Positions 1 to 14,200 are shown, counted from the stretch's first letter. The stretch: 64,000 nt of DNA from Bactericera cockerelli (GCA_024516035.1 CM044966.1:15142346-15206345); one strand, 5' to 3'. Notes: generated by a model from the letters alone, not told the origin. Numbers and translations are program-made.

Positions 1-138
1 TCACATTTGTGTTTATTCACTTTCGAGATATCACAACTACTCAAACTCGCTTTACTAAATCTACGCTGAAACCGGGACTTGAACCACCGACCTCCAGGGT
101 ACAAGTCCGCCGCTATATCAATCAAGCTACCGAGTTCG
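1..138 (-). mobile_element. SINE family D (tRNA-headed) copy
   Basis: Minus strand: tRNA-like head with CCGGTAGCTTGATTGATA and CCCGGTTTCAGCGTAGATTT, body ending in AAGTGAATAAACACAAATG. It may extend beyond the left edge. Other copies: 13750-13873 (+), 17949-18087 (-), 20136-20260 (+), 40571-40700 (+), 40781-40921 (-). Confidence 0.85.
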
Positions 139-344
139 GTTGTACTGGGGACCAAATATACCAAAGTTCAATACTGGGGACCAAATACATAGCAAAGTTC
201 AATACTGGGGACCGGAGATACATGGGTTAGAGGACATCTTTTTCAATACCAATTTAAAAAAAAAAAACAACACAAACAACCAAAACAGTAACTTTTGCAG
301 AGTTTATAGTGAAACCCTTTCAATTAACCTTGCGACCTAATTAG

Positions 345-608
345 ATCTATTGTGAAAAGTTGATTCTATTTGGTTTTTTACGTCCTGATTGAGATAGATA
401 GTCAGGACGGACCCTTTTTCCTCCAATTGTTGGGAATCGTACCAGCTACCCACATTAACCTCACCCAGCCTGGGTAGGACCGGAAATGCCAGCCTCACGT
501 GTTTGGATGGAACAGAATTTTCTTCGAAAAGTCTGCTCCAACCGGGAATTGAACTCGGGAACTCTGGACTACGGGCAGTAGTCACAACCATTACGCCACG
601 GAGGCTGT
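345..608 (-). mobile_element. SINE family B copy
   Basis: Head and middle region present, lacking the last ~100 bp. It lies at the far end of the exon 29 donor array. Confidence 0.88.
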
Positions 609-611
609 GGA

Positions 612-728
612 TCTGACGTAAGTCTCACCTGGATCTGACATAAGTCTCACCTGGATCTGACGTAAGTCTCACCTGGATCTGACTTGAGTCTCACCTGGAT
701 CTGACTTGAGTCTCTTCTGGATCTGACT

Positions 729-795
<67 letters not shown>

Positions 796-1968
796 TCGTC
801 TTATTTATACTGCCCGATTAAGATAATTAAAGTCCCATTATTCCAGCAGTAAGCCCAAGACGCATTATTATGAGGTAAAAATCCTCAATGGGAGGATAAA
901 TTGTCATGTCCTGGCTGTGTTTCGAACCCACAACCTCTGGAACTTCTGGATTCACAGAGTGCCGCGGTGCCGCCTTTACCACTGAGCTACCGGGACATGG
1001 TAGCTCAGTGGTAAAGTCTCACCTGGATCTGACTTGTGTCTCACCTGGATCTGACTTGTCTCACCTGGATCTGACTTGAGTCTCACCTGGATCTGACTTG
1101 TGTCTCACCTGGATCTGACTTGTGTCTCACCTGGATCTGACTTGTGTCTCACCTGGATCTGACTTGTGTCTCACCTGGATCTGACTTGTGTCTCACCTGG
1201 ATCTGACTCGAGTCTCACCTGGATCTGACTTGTGTCTCACCTGGATCTGACTTGTGTCTCACCTGGATCTGACTTGTGTCTCACCTGGATCTGACTTGTG
1301 TCTCACCTGGATCTGACTTGTGTCTCACCTGGATCTGACTTGTGTCTCACCTGGATCTGACTTGTGTCTCACCTGGATCTGACTTAGAGTCTCACCTGGA
1401 TCTGACTTGAGTCTCACCTGGATCTGACTTGAGTCTCACCTGGATCTGGCTTGTGTCTCACCTGGATCTGACTTGAGTCTCACCTGGATCTGACTTGTGT
1501 CTCACCTGGATCTGACTTGAGTCTCACCTGGATCTGACTTGTGTCTCACCTGGATCTGACTTGTGTCTCACCTGGATCTGACTTGTGTCTCACCTGGATC
1601 TGACTTGTGTCTCACCTGGATCTGACTTGTGTCTCACCTGGATCTGACTTGTGTCTCACCTGGATCTGACTTGTGTCTCACCTGGATCTGACTTAGAGTC
1701 TCACCTGGATCTGACTTGAGTCTCACCTGGATCTGACTTGAGTCTCACCTGGATCTGGCTTGTGTCTCACCTGGATCTGACTTGAGTCTCACCTGGATCT
1801 GACTTGTGTCTCACCTGGATCTGACTTGAGTCTCACCTGGATCTGACTTGTGTCTCACCTGGATCTGACTTGTGTCTCACCTGGATCTGACTTGTGTCTC
1901 ACCTGGATCTGACTTAAGTCTCACCTGGATCTGACTTGTGTCTCACCTGGATCTGACTTAAGTCTCAC
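612..1968 (-). repeat. Donor-derived ~22-bp minisatellite next to exon 29
   Basis: About 50 tandem units of roughly 22 bp follow the exon 29 donor. Each unit carries, on the minus strand, CAGATCCAG|GTGAGAC, that is the last nine coding bases and the splice donor. The array is interrupted by a SINE at 795-997 and a TAA microsatellite near 729-794. Confidence 0.9.
795..997 (-). mobile_element. SINE family A (tRNA-headed), copy
   Basis: About 200 bp. The head has an A box (TAGCTCAGTGG) and B box (GGTTCGAAACC); the body contains CCCAATGGGAGGATAA-like and GGGCAGTATAAATAAG strings and ends in a TAA/TTA microsatellite. It is inserted inside the exon 29 donor array. Confidence 0.9.
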
Positions 1969-2211
1969 CTGGATCTGGCCCGCCTGCAGCTGCTGCGGGG
2001 TCCACCGCATGATAGCCACCCGGTTGCTGCTGAAGTAGAGGGCGCCGTGGCGACACTGGCGGATCACCCGGTACTCGGTGACCCGGCCCGAGTAGTAGGG
2101 CGAGAGGAGGGGCAGGAGGGAGGGGAGCAGGGTGATGTTGCCGCCCTCGTCCACGGAGGCGGGCGCCCCCGAGCTCAGGTAGATGTGCTCGGGGACTATG
2201 ATGATGTTCAC
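1969..2211 (-). CDS. kon: Exon 29: CSPG repeat 9, last exon in window
   Basis: It encodes VNIIIVPEHIYLSSGAPASV, then DEGGNITLLPSLLPLLSPYY and HGALYFSSNRVAIMRWTPQQ. IVPEHIYL..VDEGG is a recognisable CSPG opening. The acceptor follows a run of 14-15 C and the donor is CAG|GTGAGA; it is 243 bases in phase 0. Copies of its acceptor lie upstream and of its donor downstream. The next exon is outside the window. Confidence 0.87.
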
Positions 2212-5200
2212 CTGGGGGGGGGGGGGGGGACAAGATGTAATAAAAAAAACCACCATATTGAAGGGGTTTCATTGCGCATTAAAACCCCTTCAATAACATT
2301 AGGTGAGAAATAATAAATGAGCTCAGGTAGATGTGCTCGGGGACTATGATGATGTTCACCTGGGGGGGGGGAGGTAAGATATTGAAGGGGTTTTAATGGG
2401 TTATAAAATCCCTTCAAGATAGTGCAATATAGTCTGGCTCGGGGACTATGATGATGTTCACCTGGGGGGGGAGTGGGTAAGATATTGAAGGGGTTTTTTA
2501 ATGGTTTATAAAACCCCTTCAAGATAGTGCGATATAGTCTGGCTCGGGGACTATGATGATGTTCACCTGGGGGGGGGGGGGGGGGGGAGGGTAAGATATT
2601 GAAGGGGTTTTAATGGGTTATAAAACCCCTTCAAGATAGTGCAATATAGTCTGGCTCGGGGACTATGATGATGTTCACCTGGGGGGGGGGGGGGATCATT
2701 AGGTGAGGGGGGGGGGGGGGATCATTAGGTGAGAAATAATAAATGAGCTCAGGTAGATGTGCTCGGGGACTATGATGAGATGATGCTCACCTGCAGGGGG
2801 GGATCATTAGGTGAGTAATAAAATTTGAAAAAAATTAGGTGAGAAATAAAATTAAAAAAAAAAAAAATAGGTGAGAAATAAAATAAAAAAAAAATTGGTG
2901 AGAAATAAAATTAAAAAAAAATTGGGTGAGAAATAAAATTAAAAAAAATTAGGTGAGAAATAAAATTAAAAAAAAATTAGGTGAGAAATAAAATTAAAAA
3001 AAAAAAATTAGGTGAGAAATAAAATTAAAAAAAAAAATTAGGTGAGAAATAAAATTAAAAAAAAAAAAATATATCCCCGTCTTTATTATTTTTTTTTTTT
3101 TGTTAAGTCTGGCTGGGGGACTATAGACAGGGAGGAGACCAACAGTGAGCTCAGGTAGATGTGCTCGGGGACTATGATGAGGATCATTGGCTCAGTGGTT
3201 AAGAGCATTGGTTCCTGACCCGGAGGTTGCGGGTTCGAATCCCGGCCGGAGCAGAAAATTCTAACAGAGTTTTTCGGTTTACGGAATGGCATGGATGTAG
3301 AGGTAATGCGAAAGCGGTTCTGGGGCACAACTATATTAAAATTAAAAAAAGGGAGGATCATTAGGTGAGAAATAAAATTAAAAAAAAAAAAAAAATATCC
3401 CCGCCTTCTTCACAGTTTTTAAGTTCGAAGACGGGTATACCTTTAATTAATTGTATTAAATAATTGTATCTTTGAGGTTATTAAGGGAAAATAACCTCAT
3501 CATAAGAGAATTTTTCCTCATTAATTCGAGTTTGTAACCACATAATAATAAGACTCTGAGGGTTAGGTGGTAGAAAATGTTTTGAGCTTTAACCTCGCCT
3601 GGTGGTTACCTTCCACTAAAGAGAGTTATTGTTATTATTATGTTATTGTTATTGTTGTTGTTATTATTATTATTATTGTTATTTTACATTTTACTATTTA
3701 CCATTTTATACATCATGTTTATATCTATACTTGTCTTATAGTGAGTAGCATATAATAGGTTGATCCCCATTTATTGTGAGGGAAGCAACTGTTTGTTTTT
3801 CACTTTAAATAAATAAATTCAAATTATTGTTATTATTATTGTTGTTGCGTCTAGTAGAGACAACCTGTATATTATGAAAGCTTACCCGGAGACCCCGGAT
3901 CCAGAGAATCCCGTTGGTGACGTCTAGCAGAAAGAAGTCCTGGGTTCGATTCTGGCCGCCCGCCTGCACATAGTGGAGCCGCTCCTCATTGATGGCGGCC
4001 TGGTCGAACCAGGCGGGACTGGTGGGCTCTGGACTCGCCGTGGCTGCCCCTGGGCGTGGGCACACCATTTATTATTATTAAGAGATTTCATAATGTATTA
4101 AAACCCCTTCAATTTCATTCATTCTACGCATATCTAAAGGGTAGTTAACCGTAGAAGCAATAGGTACAAATTTATGCACAATATTGAAGGGGTTTCATAA
4201 TGCATTAGTTGTTTTAAGCTACGAAAGTTTAGTTCAAAATGAGCCCCGTCAGATAAGCTCAGTACTATTAAAGAATGCACAAGTCATAATAAAGTGCATC
4301 ATATTGAAGGGGTTTTATTGCGCATTAAAACCCCTTTAATTAGCCGCTCCTCATTGATGGCGGCCTGGTCGAACCAGGCGGGACTGGTGGGCTCTGGACT
4401 CGCCGTGGCTCCGCCTGGGCGCGGGAACATCAATTATTATTATTTTCAATACCACCAGCCTCCGTGGCGTAATGGTTGTGACTACTGCCCGTAGTCCAGA
4501 GATCCCGAGTTCGATCCCCGGTTAGAGCAGACTTTTCGAAGAAAATTCCGTTCCCTCCAAACACGTGAGGCTGACAATTCCGGCCCTACCCAGGCTGGGT
4601 GAGGTTAATGTGGGTAGCTGGTACGATTCCCAGCGAATGGAGGGTAAAACCCCCGTCCTAATCCAGGACGTTAAATCAAATAGAATCGTTAGGAAGGGCA
4701 TCCAGCCGTAAAAAATGTGCCAAAACCAACCAACCTCAACCATGAGGTTGAACAACGTCGACCCTGCTTGAGCGGGATAAGACAGAGTAAAAGAAGAAGA
4801 AGAAGATTATAGAGATAAATAAAAAAAAGTACACCAATTCCCTAAAAATACACATAGTACTTAGAGGGAAATTTATAAATATTTATAAACATTGTAGATA
4901 AATAATAAAATTCATTATGAAATTCATTATTATTTTTTGGAATACCTAATAATAATTCTGGCAATAAAAAAAAGTCTGGCTGGGGGACTAAAAACAGGGA
5001 ACAGTCCCATTATTCCAGTCCCATTATTCCAGCAGTAAGCCCAAGACATATTATTCTGTGGTAAAAATCCCGAATGGGAGGATAACATGTCATGTCCCGG
5101 CTGGGTTTCGAACCCACAACCTCTGGGAATCTTTGGATTCACAGAGTGCCGCCTTTACCACTGAGCTACCGGGACAGACATATTTATTTATTTATTAACA

Positions 5201-8200
5201 CAAATAATTACAAATTAATATACAATATAAGAGAAGAAAAAAATAAAGAAAAAATAAATAAAATATACACATAATATACACTAAGCAAAACAAAATAGGG
5301 GCCACCTGTAATTTCTAAGATCATCGTGTATAGTACACCTTGGATTGAAAGTTTACTCTTGTTATCTTACAAATCTTGTTAATTAGACGTTCAGGTATGA
5401 ATTGTGACCTTAACTTGAATAGATGGCATGAGGTAAATATCATTATTTGAGATAATAATCAAAACAGTTAATTTTCCTATCTCGAACGGTTTGATTGATT
5501 ACTTTAATATTTTTTCTTAATAACATTTCCTCTTGATTTAAAGTCACTTTTAGTGTTTCTTATCGACATGTCGAGGGTTCGACACCATTTAGGTCAAGAA
5601 TTGCGTATCAGAGCCGTAACAATACTTAAAAAGGGCCTTTCTCAGCGGAGTGTGGCCAACAGGCTTCAAGTGTCACGGCGAGCCATTCAAAATCTATGGA
5701 GTCGTTACAAAAATACTGGAAATTTATCAAGAAGACCAGGAAGTGGGAGACAGGGCTCAACCACTGTGAGAGAAGACCGATTTATAGCGAGGACAGCCCT
5801 GCAGGAACGGTTCACATCCGGCCCCCGCGTACAAATGGACCTCCATGAGTACTCGAACACAGTTGTAAGTGCTCAAACTATTCACAAAAGATTGAGAGAG
5901 GTACAAATTCGCTCTAGAAGAAAAGTTCGTAAACCTAAACTTAGTTCTGGACACCGCGCTGCAAGATTAGGGTGGGCTAGAGAACACCTGTACTGGACTG
6001 ATGAGGAATGGAAGTGTGTGCTCTTCTCGGATGAATGTAAAGTGAAATTTTAAAGCGACGATAGACGCATTTGAGTGTTCCGATGCTCAGGAGAGAGGTT
6101 TCAGAGCTCTTGTAATCATGAAGCAGATCCTCATGGGGGACCAAGTGTTATGGTGTGGGGTGGCATCAGTAGCAGAGGGAAAACCGATCTGGTTTTCCTT
6201 GTTGACGAAACAGTAACCTCTCAACTTTGTGTGGATAATGTCATCGTTCCCCATGTGCTTCCATTTAGCGAAAGAACCGGGCCCAACTTTATCTTCATGC
6301 GTGATAATGCCCGCCCCCATACGGCAAGAGCCACTGTTGAGGTATTTCAACCAGCGGGGATCAGAGTTGTCGGCTGGCCAGCGATAAGCCCTGACTTCAA
6401 CCCTATTGAACATGCATGAGATTACCCTAAGAGGGAGATTAAAACCTTAAAAGACCAGATCCAGACTCAAGATCAGCTCATGGAGGCGTTAACAGCTGCA
6501 TAGAACAGGATTTCGGAAGAGCGCATCCATGTACTCATCCAAAGCATGCCAAGAAGAGTCCAGACATGTGTAACAGATCGAGGAGGTCACACTCGATACT
6601 AAAGAGTCGATAAATTTCCATTCCTTCTTGGTATGCTGTTGTGATGGTTGAACAAGCGTCTTAACTTTTATTCTCAAGTTTGTTCGAAAACGACCATTTT
6701 CAAAAAATAAATAAAAATCTTGATTTTTTTTAATAAAAACTCGTTTGCTTTTATCAAAATAGTTAGAGAAGAATGTATTGGAGTAATTTCAACCTTTTAT
6801 TTCATATTTAAAGCTAAACATTTGAAGTAGTAGGTCCGAATCTCTAAAAATACTTGTGGCCCTTATTTTGTTTTGCTTAGTGTATGTCCTAACTAAAGGG
6901 CGGAGTTATTGCCTTTGGCAATCTCTTCCACCCAACCCTCCATTAACAGGGACTTACCTATGTCATTGGTGCTGAGGGGCGGGTAAAGTTATAAGTACCC
7001 GTAGCTGGGCGTCTGGGTGACGTCAGATATTAACAGGGACTTACCTATGTCATTGGTGCTGAGGGGCGGGTCCAGTTCCAAGTACCCGTAGCTGGGCGCC
7101 TGGGTGACGTCAGATATTAACAGGGACTTACCTATGTCATTGCTGCTGAGGGGCGGGTCCAGTTCCAAGTACCCGTAGCTGGGCGTCTGGGTGACGTCAG
7201 ATATTAACAGGGACTTACCTATGTCATTGCTGCTGAGGGGCGGGTCCAGTTCCAAGTACCCGTAGCTGGGCGTCTGGGTGACGTCAGATATTAACAGGGA
7301 CTTACCTATGTCATTGGTGCTGAGGGGCGGGTCCAGTTCCAAGTACCCGTAGCTGGGCGTCTGGGTGACGTCAGATATTAACAGGGACTTACCTATGTCA
7401 TTGGTGCTGAGGGGCGGGTCCAGTTCCAAGTACCCGTAGCTGGGCGTCTGGGTGACGTCAGATATTAACAGGGACTTACCTATGTCATTGCTGCTGAGGG
7501 GCGGGTCCAGTTCCAAGTACCCGTAGCTGGGCGTCTGGGTGACGTCAGATATTAACAGGGACTTACCTATGTCATTGCTGCTGAGGGGCGGGTCCAGTTC
7601 CAAGTACCCGTAGCTGGGCGTCTGGGTGACGTCAGATATTAACAGGGACTTACCTATGTCATTGGTGCTGAGGGGCGGGTCCAGTTCCAAGTACCCGTAG
7701 GTGGGCGTCTGGGTGACGTCAGATATTAACAGGGACTTACCTATGTCATTGGTGCTGAGGGGCGGGTCCAGTTCCAAGTACCCGTAGCTGGGCGCCTGGG
7801 TGACGTCAGATATTAACAGGGACTTACCTATGTCATTGGTGCTGAGAGGCGGGTCCAGTTCCAAGTACCCGTAGGTGGGCGTCTGGGTGACGTCAGATAT
7901 TAACAGGGACTTACCTATGTCATTGGTGCTGAGGGGCGGGTCCAGTTCCAAGTACCCGTAGCTGGGCGCTTGGGTGACGTGGTACACAATGTCCGAGGCG
8001 GGGACCCCGGGCTGCTCGATCTGGCAACACAGAATGGACAAGGGAACAGCATTAGACAAGGGAGCACCATTAGACAAGGGAGCAGCATTAGACAAGGGAG
8101 CATCATTAGACAAGGGAACACCATTAGCTGATCACACTGATCAGAGGTCTAGCCAGCGTCACGATGGCGCGTTGAATGCACCAGTTCTCGTAGGATCAAG

Positions 8201-11200
8201 TTTTTTTATTTAATTTTTTATTTATATTGAATTAAAAATAATAATAATAATAATAATATAAAAAAAATAGATAAAATATATCGAATCTATCAAAAAACAA
8301 TCGAAAAAAAATAAAAATATCGAATCTATCAAAAAATAAAAATAAAATAATAATAATAAATATCGAATGCTCTCTAATTAATTTTTTTTAAAATCAAATT
8401 ATGACGTTGTACACATGCTTGAATGTATATTTATGTACAATAATATTTATTATTAGAGACTGGTTGGAGTTCCACAAGAGAAGCACCAATTATCACACCG
8501 ACCTCTATTTAGATCTAGTGTGACCAGTTGATTCATTTTGGTTTTAACGTCCTGATTTGAAGTAGTCAGGACGGGAGTTTATACCCTCCATTCGCTGGGA
8601 ATCTTACCAGCTACCCACATTAACCTCACCCAGCCTGGGTAGGGCCTGAAATGCCAGCCTCACGTGTTTGGAGGGAACAGAACTTTCTTCGAAAAGTCTG
8701 CTCCAACTGGGGAATCGAACTCGGGATCTCTGGATTACGGGAAGTAGTCACAATCATTATCCCCGGAAGCTATGTACAATAAAACAATTATCTTATCAAC
8801 GACGTTAACACTCCCGGTCGTATATGACCACATAATAATAATATCGCATTATTTATACTGCCCGATTAGGACTATTAAGTCTCATTATTCCAGCAGTCAT
8901 CCCAAGACGTATTATTATGTGGTAAAAATCCCAAATGGGAGGATAACATGTCATGTCCCGGCTGGGTTTCGAACCCACGACCTCTGGAATCTCTGGATTC
9001 ACAGAGTGCCGCCTTTACCACTGAGCTACCGGGACAGATACTGTCGAAATAGAATCGTTGGCGTTGGGAAGGGTACCAACCGTAAAGAATGTGCCAAAAC
9101 CAACCAACCTTAACCATGAGGTTGTACAACATCAACCCTGCTCAAGCGGGATAAGACAGAGTAAAGAAGAAGATTATATTATGTAGTGTAGGTATCCAAG
9201 AAAGTCAAAATTAGAAGAAAAAAAATTCCTGCCCCGCTGGGAATCGAACCCAGGTCACCATGCGTACAATGCCTAGCGCGCTAACTCACTCTGCCACGGT
9301 GACTACTGATATGACCATGCAGTTGAAAGCGATGTTAAATTTTTGTTTAAAAAAACGCTTGCATACGAGTCTGCAACCATTGGGACATTTTCATCTTTAC
9401 TATTCAAGGTCCAAAACCCAACTGACCAAATTTCGTATTGTGCGCATGACACATACCTTCTCTCTTCTCTCCCTCTACAATTCAATACTTCGCCATTGTG
9501 CGCATGACACACACTTTCCCTCTTCTCTCCCTTTACAATTCAATATTTCGTTACATAATATCGTTACATAATTTCGTCACATAATTTTGGTTATGTGCCA
9601 GAGCAAAGACATGAAAATGTCAAAACGACGTTAAACACTAATAATAAATAAAAAAAATTACCAGTAAACTCTGTCTCGTGATCACGAAGCCGGTAGACTC
9701 CTCAATGAGCAGCGTCTCGTTGCGCATGCGCACGAGGTCGGAGTAGTAAAGGCCGGGATATATGGAGACCAGAGCGACGGTGTCGTTCCAGGCCCGGTCC
9801 CCTGCATCCAGGCGGAGCTTGAACACGTCCCGGCGGATCATGTGACCCGGGCCTAGCGCTCCTGGGGGAAGCAATGAATTTTACACCATCACTGAACCAC
9901 TATTCAATACACTGGACCACTATTCAGTACACTGGACCACTATTCAGTACACTGAACCAAAAGAGTTTTAGTGGAAGAGATTGCCAAAAAAAAAAACCAA
10001 AAGAGTGATTGCCATTATGTGTGTTTATACTATTTTTTCTACTTTCCTTATCCTATAATTAGTAAAGTATTGTATTTCCTTTTTATTGTTTATATTGTTG
10101 CCATTTTTTAATTATATAAGCAGTACATATTATATGTCTTTTCTTATCTGATAAATTTGAATGTGAATTTATTTATTTCAAGTGAAAAACGAACAGTTGA
10201 TTCCCTCACAATAAATGGGGACCAACCTATTATATGCTACTCACTATAAGACAAGTATAGATATAAACATGAGGTATAAAATTTAAGAAAGGTAAATAGT
10301 AAAATGTAAAAAGTATAATAAAAAAAATAAATGCTTGACAGACATGTACTGATGTACCTTCATAAGATGTTTGACAAGTACATGGGCAGTAATAATTGAT
10401 TTAAAGTAAGTGGAGAAATAGGTTGGCCTTAATCAATTAACAAATTCAATTGAAGAGAATGCCGAAGGCATTATCACCACCCTTGATCAGGCTTTGTTTA
10501 TATTTATTTCACCATGTTACAATGTTCATTGTATATAAAAAAAAATGTAAATAAAGCTTGGTCCAATTGTTTATAAATTGTTTATAAAACAAAATTTAAC
10601 TAGATTATTGAAAGTACTAGGGCCAAGAGAAAATTCCAGATCAAGAATTTAATAATAATAATAATAACACCCTCACCATTCTGCACATACACCAGGGCGC
10701 CCTCACTGACGTCTCGCTGGGAGAAGCTGGTGATGGACAGGTCGCCCCTCTTCTGGGCCTCCCCGCCCCTGGGGTCTCCCCCACTCGGGGACCTGGCGGG
10801 GCCGCCACCACGGGGGGAGAGTGCGGGGGGCGGCGGGCGGAACTGGAGCTCTCCGTAGCTGGGGTACTCCAGGATGTCGTATCTGAGAATTATTATTATT
10901 ATTTTTTTAATTATGTTCAAACGCAACTAGTATTGTTGCAATTACATGAACTTAGATTTAAGGGTTAGAGATAATTACATATGAAGGTTTAATATATCTT
11001 TACAAATAACTTTAAATTTTTCCAAATGCAAACTTAAATCTAATTTACATGAGTGTTGATTAAATAGCAACATAGCTGATATTATTGGTGAGCTTAAACC
11101 TTCTGGAGCACACTATTTTTAATGTAGAAAAAGTTAGGGTTTTCCCTTATTCTTAGTTGTACTACACTCTACAGGAACCCTGATGCTGATGTAATAATGT

Positions 11201-14200
11201 TTATTATAATGATGTTTATTTTTTTCCCCACTTATATTTGATTAAAGCGAAGTACAAAACAGTTGTAGGCAACCATTAACATTATAATACACTTAAGATA
11301 TCCTTATTAACAGTCATTTATAAAATATGGAGAAAAATAATAATGGATATAGGATAGGGTTGGGCGGAAGAGATTGCCATAGGCAATAACCCCGCCCTTT
11401 AGTTCGGACATATGTTATATGTATTTTTCTATTCTTTTTCCTCTTTACTGTATTTTTGTTGCCATTTTTTCATTGTTATAATAATTATTTGTACTGTACA
11501 TGTGTCCTTTTATATCTAAAAAAAGTGTTTAATAATAATATAGGAGGACAAATTTCCGGTCCCTTGAGTTCTCTGATATCCAGATTCGACTGTATTTGAG
11601 GAGTGGTTCCTGTTATTTAAAATATCCGCTTAATTTCATGTACTGGGTGAGATTCGAACCAACGGAACCCTACGCTACCTGGATTACCAGACTAGCGCCT
11701 TAACCACTTGACTACCAGTGCACTCATACTTACTTAATCTCATGTCCACATTGGTTTCACTGCTCAGGTGTGAGGGTGTGAGGGTGGCCTTAATACTTAT
11801 ACTTACTTAATCTGGGCGGGGTTCATATCCACATAGGTTTCACTACTCAGGTGTGAGGGTGTGAGGGTGGCCTTAATACTTATACTTACTTAATCTGGGC
11901 GGGGTTCATATCCACATTGGTTTCACTACTCAGGTGTGAGGGTGTGAGGGGGGCCTTAATACTTATACTTACTTAATCTGGGCGGGGTTCATATCCACAT
12001 TGGTTTCACTGCTCAGGTGTGAGGGTGTCCTTAATACTTATATTTATTTTTTATTTATTTATTTACACTTTATTATACAATATAATATAATAGAAGAAAA
12101 TACAATATAATAGAAGAAAAAAATAAAGAAAAAATAAATAAATATATACATAATATAAGAGTATGTTCTAACTAAAGGGCGGGGTTATTGCCTTAGGCAA
12201 TCTCTTCCACCCAACCCTTGTACTTATACTTACTTAATCTGGGCGGGGTTCATATCCACATTGGTTTCACTGCCCAGGTGCTCGGGTGTGAGGGTGGCCT
12301 CTCCCCCCTCCTTCACTACGAGGCTGCTAGAGTTCACAACTCGCACATACGGGGCTGATGCGTGGATGTGAAGAATACCTGCGAGGAATAAATATGTAAA
12401 TGAAATAAAATCAAAAAAAAGTTATAAAAAAAAGTTATCATAGTTGTGTTATCACTTTCGTGATATGAGTCTGGCTGGGGGACTATAAACAGGGAGTAGA
12501 CCAGCAGTCTGGCTGGGGAACTATCAACAGGGAGTAGACAAGCAGTCTGGCTGGGGGACTATAAACTGATAAGAGACCCAACACATGCTTGCGCACTTCG
12601 GGTCTCTTCTACTGCAATTTAAATAAAAAAAAAAACAATTTTAAGAATTTTATCTATGTATATAATATTATTTTATTTAAGTTCTGTTTCTGTGCTTCTT
12701 AATTGTTATATGTTTAAAAAAAATAAATGATGAAAAAGTATTAAAAAAAAAAAAAATATGTAATGGGTAGTTAAACGTAGAAGCAATAGGTATAGGTGCA
12801 CACAGAATTTATGCACAATATTGAAGGGGTTTCATAATGCATTAGTTCTTTTAAGTTACGAAAGTTTAGTTCAAAATGAGGCCCATCAGATAAGCTCAGT
12901 ACTATAAAAGAATGCACAAGTCATAATAAAATGCATCGTATTGAAGGGGTTTTAATGCGCATTAAAACCCCTTCAATATTTTACCTCCTGCAAATCTTCT
13001 TCTTCTTTTTTTAATACGAGTTAATATGGGGTTTAATATAAAAGACCTGTTTGACTGCTGGAGTAGAGGGACTTTTCAGTCTTACCTCGACAGTATAAAA
13101 GAGGTTTATTCTATTCATTCAATTCAATTCTATCTTATCTTCTTTGGACTACATCTACCAACTTTCATTTGATTGTTGTTTGAAAACAAAGCTATTATTT
13201 ACATTAGATAAAAGCTACATTTTAATTGCACTATCATCATCATTGTACAGACAGTGGAGGAATGACTCAGCACTTCTACGACTGCCTTTACAAGGAGGCG
13301 AATAATTGACAAGGGTCCCCAGAACCAAGCCAATGCTGGTCTACTCCCTGTTTATAGTCCCCCAGCCAGACAATTTACAAATAAATAAAATTAATATATT
13401 AAAAAAAAAAAAAAAAAATCCATTTATCAATCAGGTTTCCTGCACGTGAACGACAAGGCAGCCTATGAGCTCCCCCTGCCCTTCAATACACTATCTTGAA
13501 GGGGTTTTATAACCCATTAAAACCCCTTCAATATCTTACCTTCGACAAAGTGGGCCCCGTCCGACACCCGGAGTACCACTGAGGGATGTGTCAGGTTGCT
13601 CTGATGGCGGTATCTCACTCTGCCGGAGTCTATGTCGGCCTGAAAGTTCACACAAGCTCATCATTACCTGTCCAATCAATTTACATCTCGTTCATTTCAT
13701 AGAAAAGAATTACCTTGTTTATACTGCCGAGATGAGATTAAAAAGTCTGTAGTTTGATCGATAAGGCAGCAGACTTGTAACCTGGAGGTCGATGGTTCAA
13801 GTCCCGGATTCAGCGTAGATTTAGTAAAGCGAGTTTGAGTAGTTGTGATATCACGAAAGTGATTAACACAAATATTTTTTTTATATATATACAGGGTGTC
13901 CCACCAAACTTGGACACCTCAAATTACTCGGCCCCTGAAAGAGTTTTTGAAAAATAAAAAAATCTAGGGTACATGCGCTAATTATGCGGTTTCAGTTATG
14001 AAATTTTTTTTATACAGGGTGGTTGAAAAGTCAGAAATTGAGGTGTCAACTTTCGATTTTAAATGGATCGACCTGAATTTTATTTGATAATTTTACTTTT
14101 AAATGATTCTTGAGTACTTTTTTAAACAAAAATATTACATACAGGGTGGTTTTTTTTCGACCAATTTTTTTTCTAAATCTTGAATAAATCAAGTTCGGTT

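Noticed and set aside
612..1968. CRISPR-like regular array
   Set aside because: Units are contiguous without unique spacers, the genome is eukaryotic, and the unit is explained by the exon 29 donor.
2047..2313. Plus-strand open frame of 88 codons over exon 29
   Set aside because: Shadow of the GC-rich exon on the minus strand; no family resemblance.
8150..8207. 5S rRNA gene fragment
   Set aside because: It matches the heads of the 5S-derived SINEs at 42236 and 52880 and is truncated; it is not a 5S gene.
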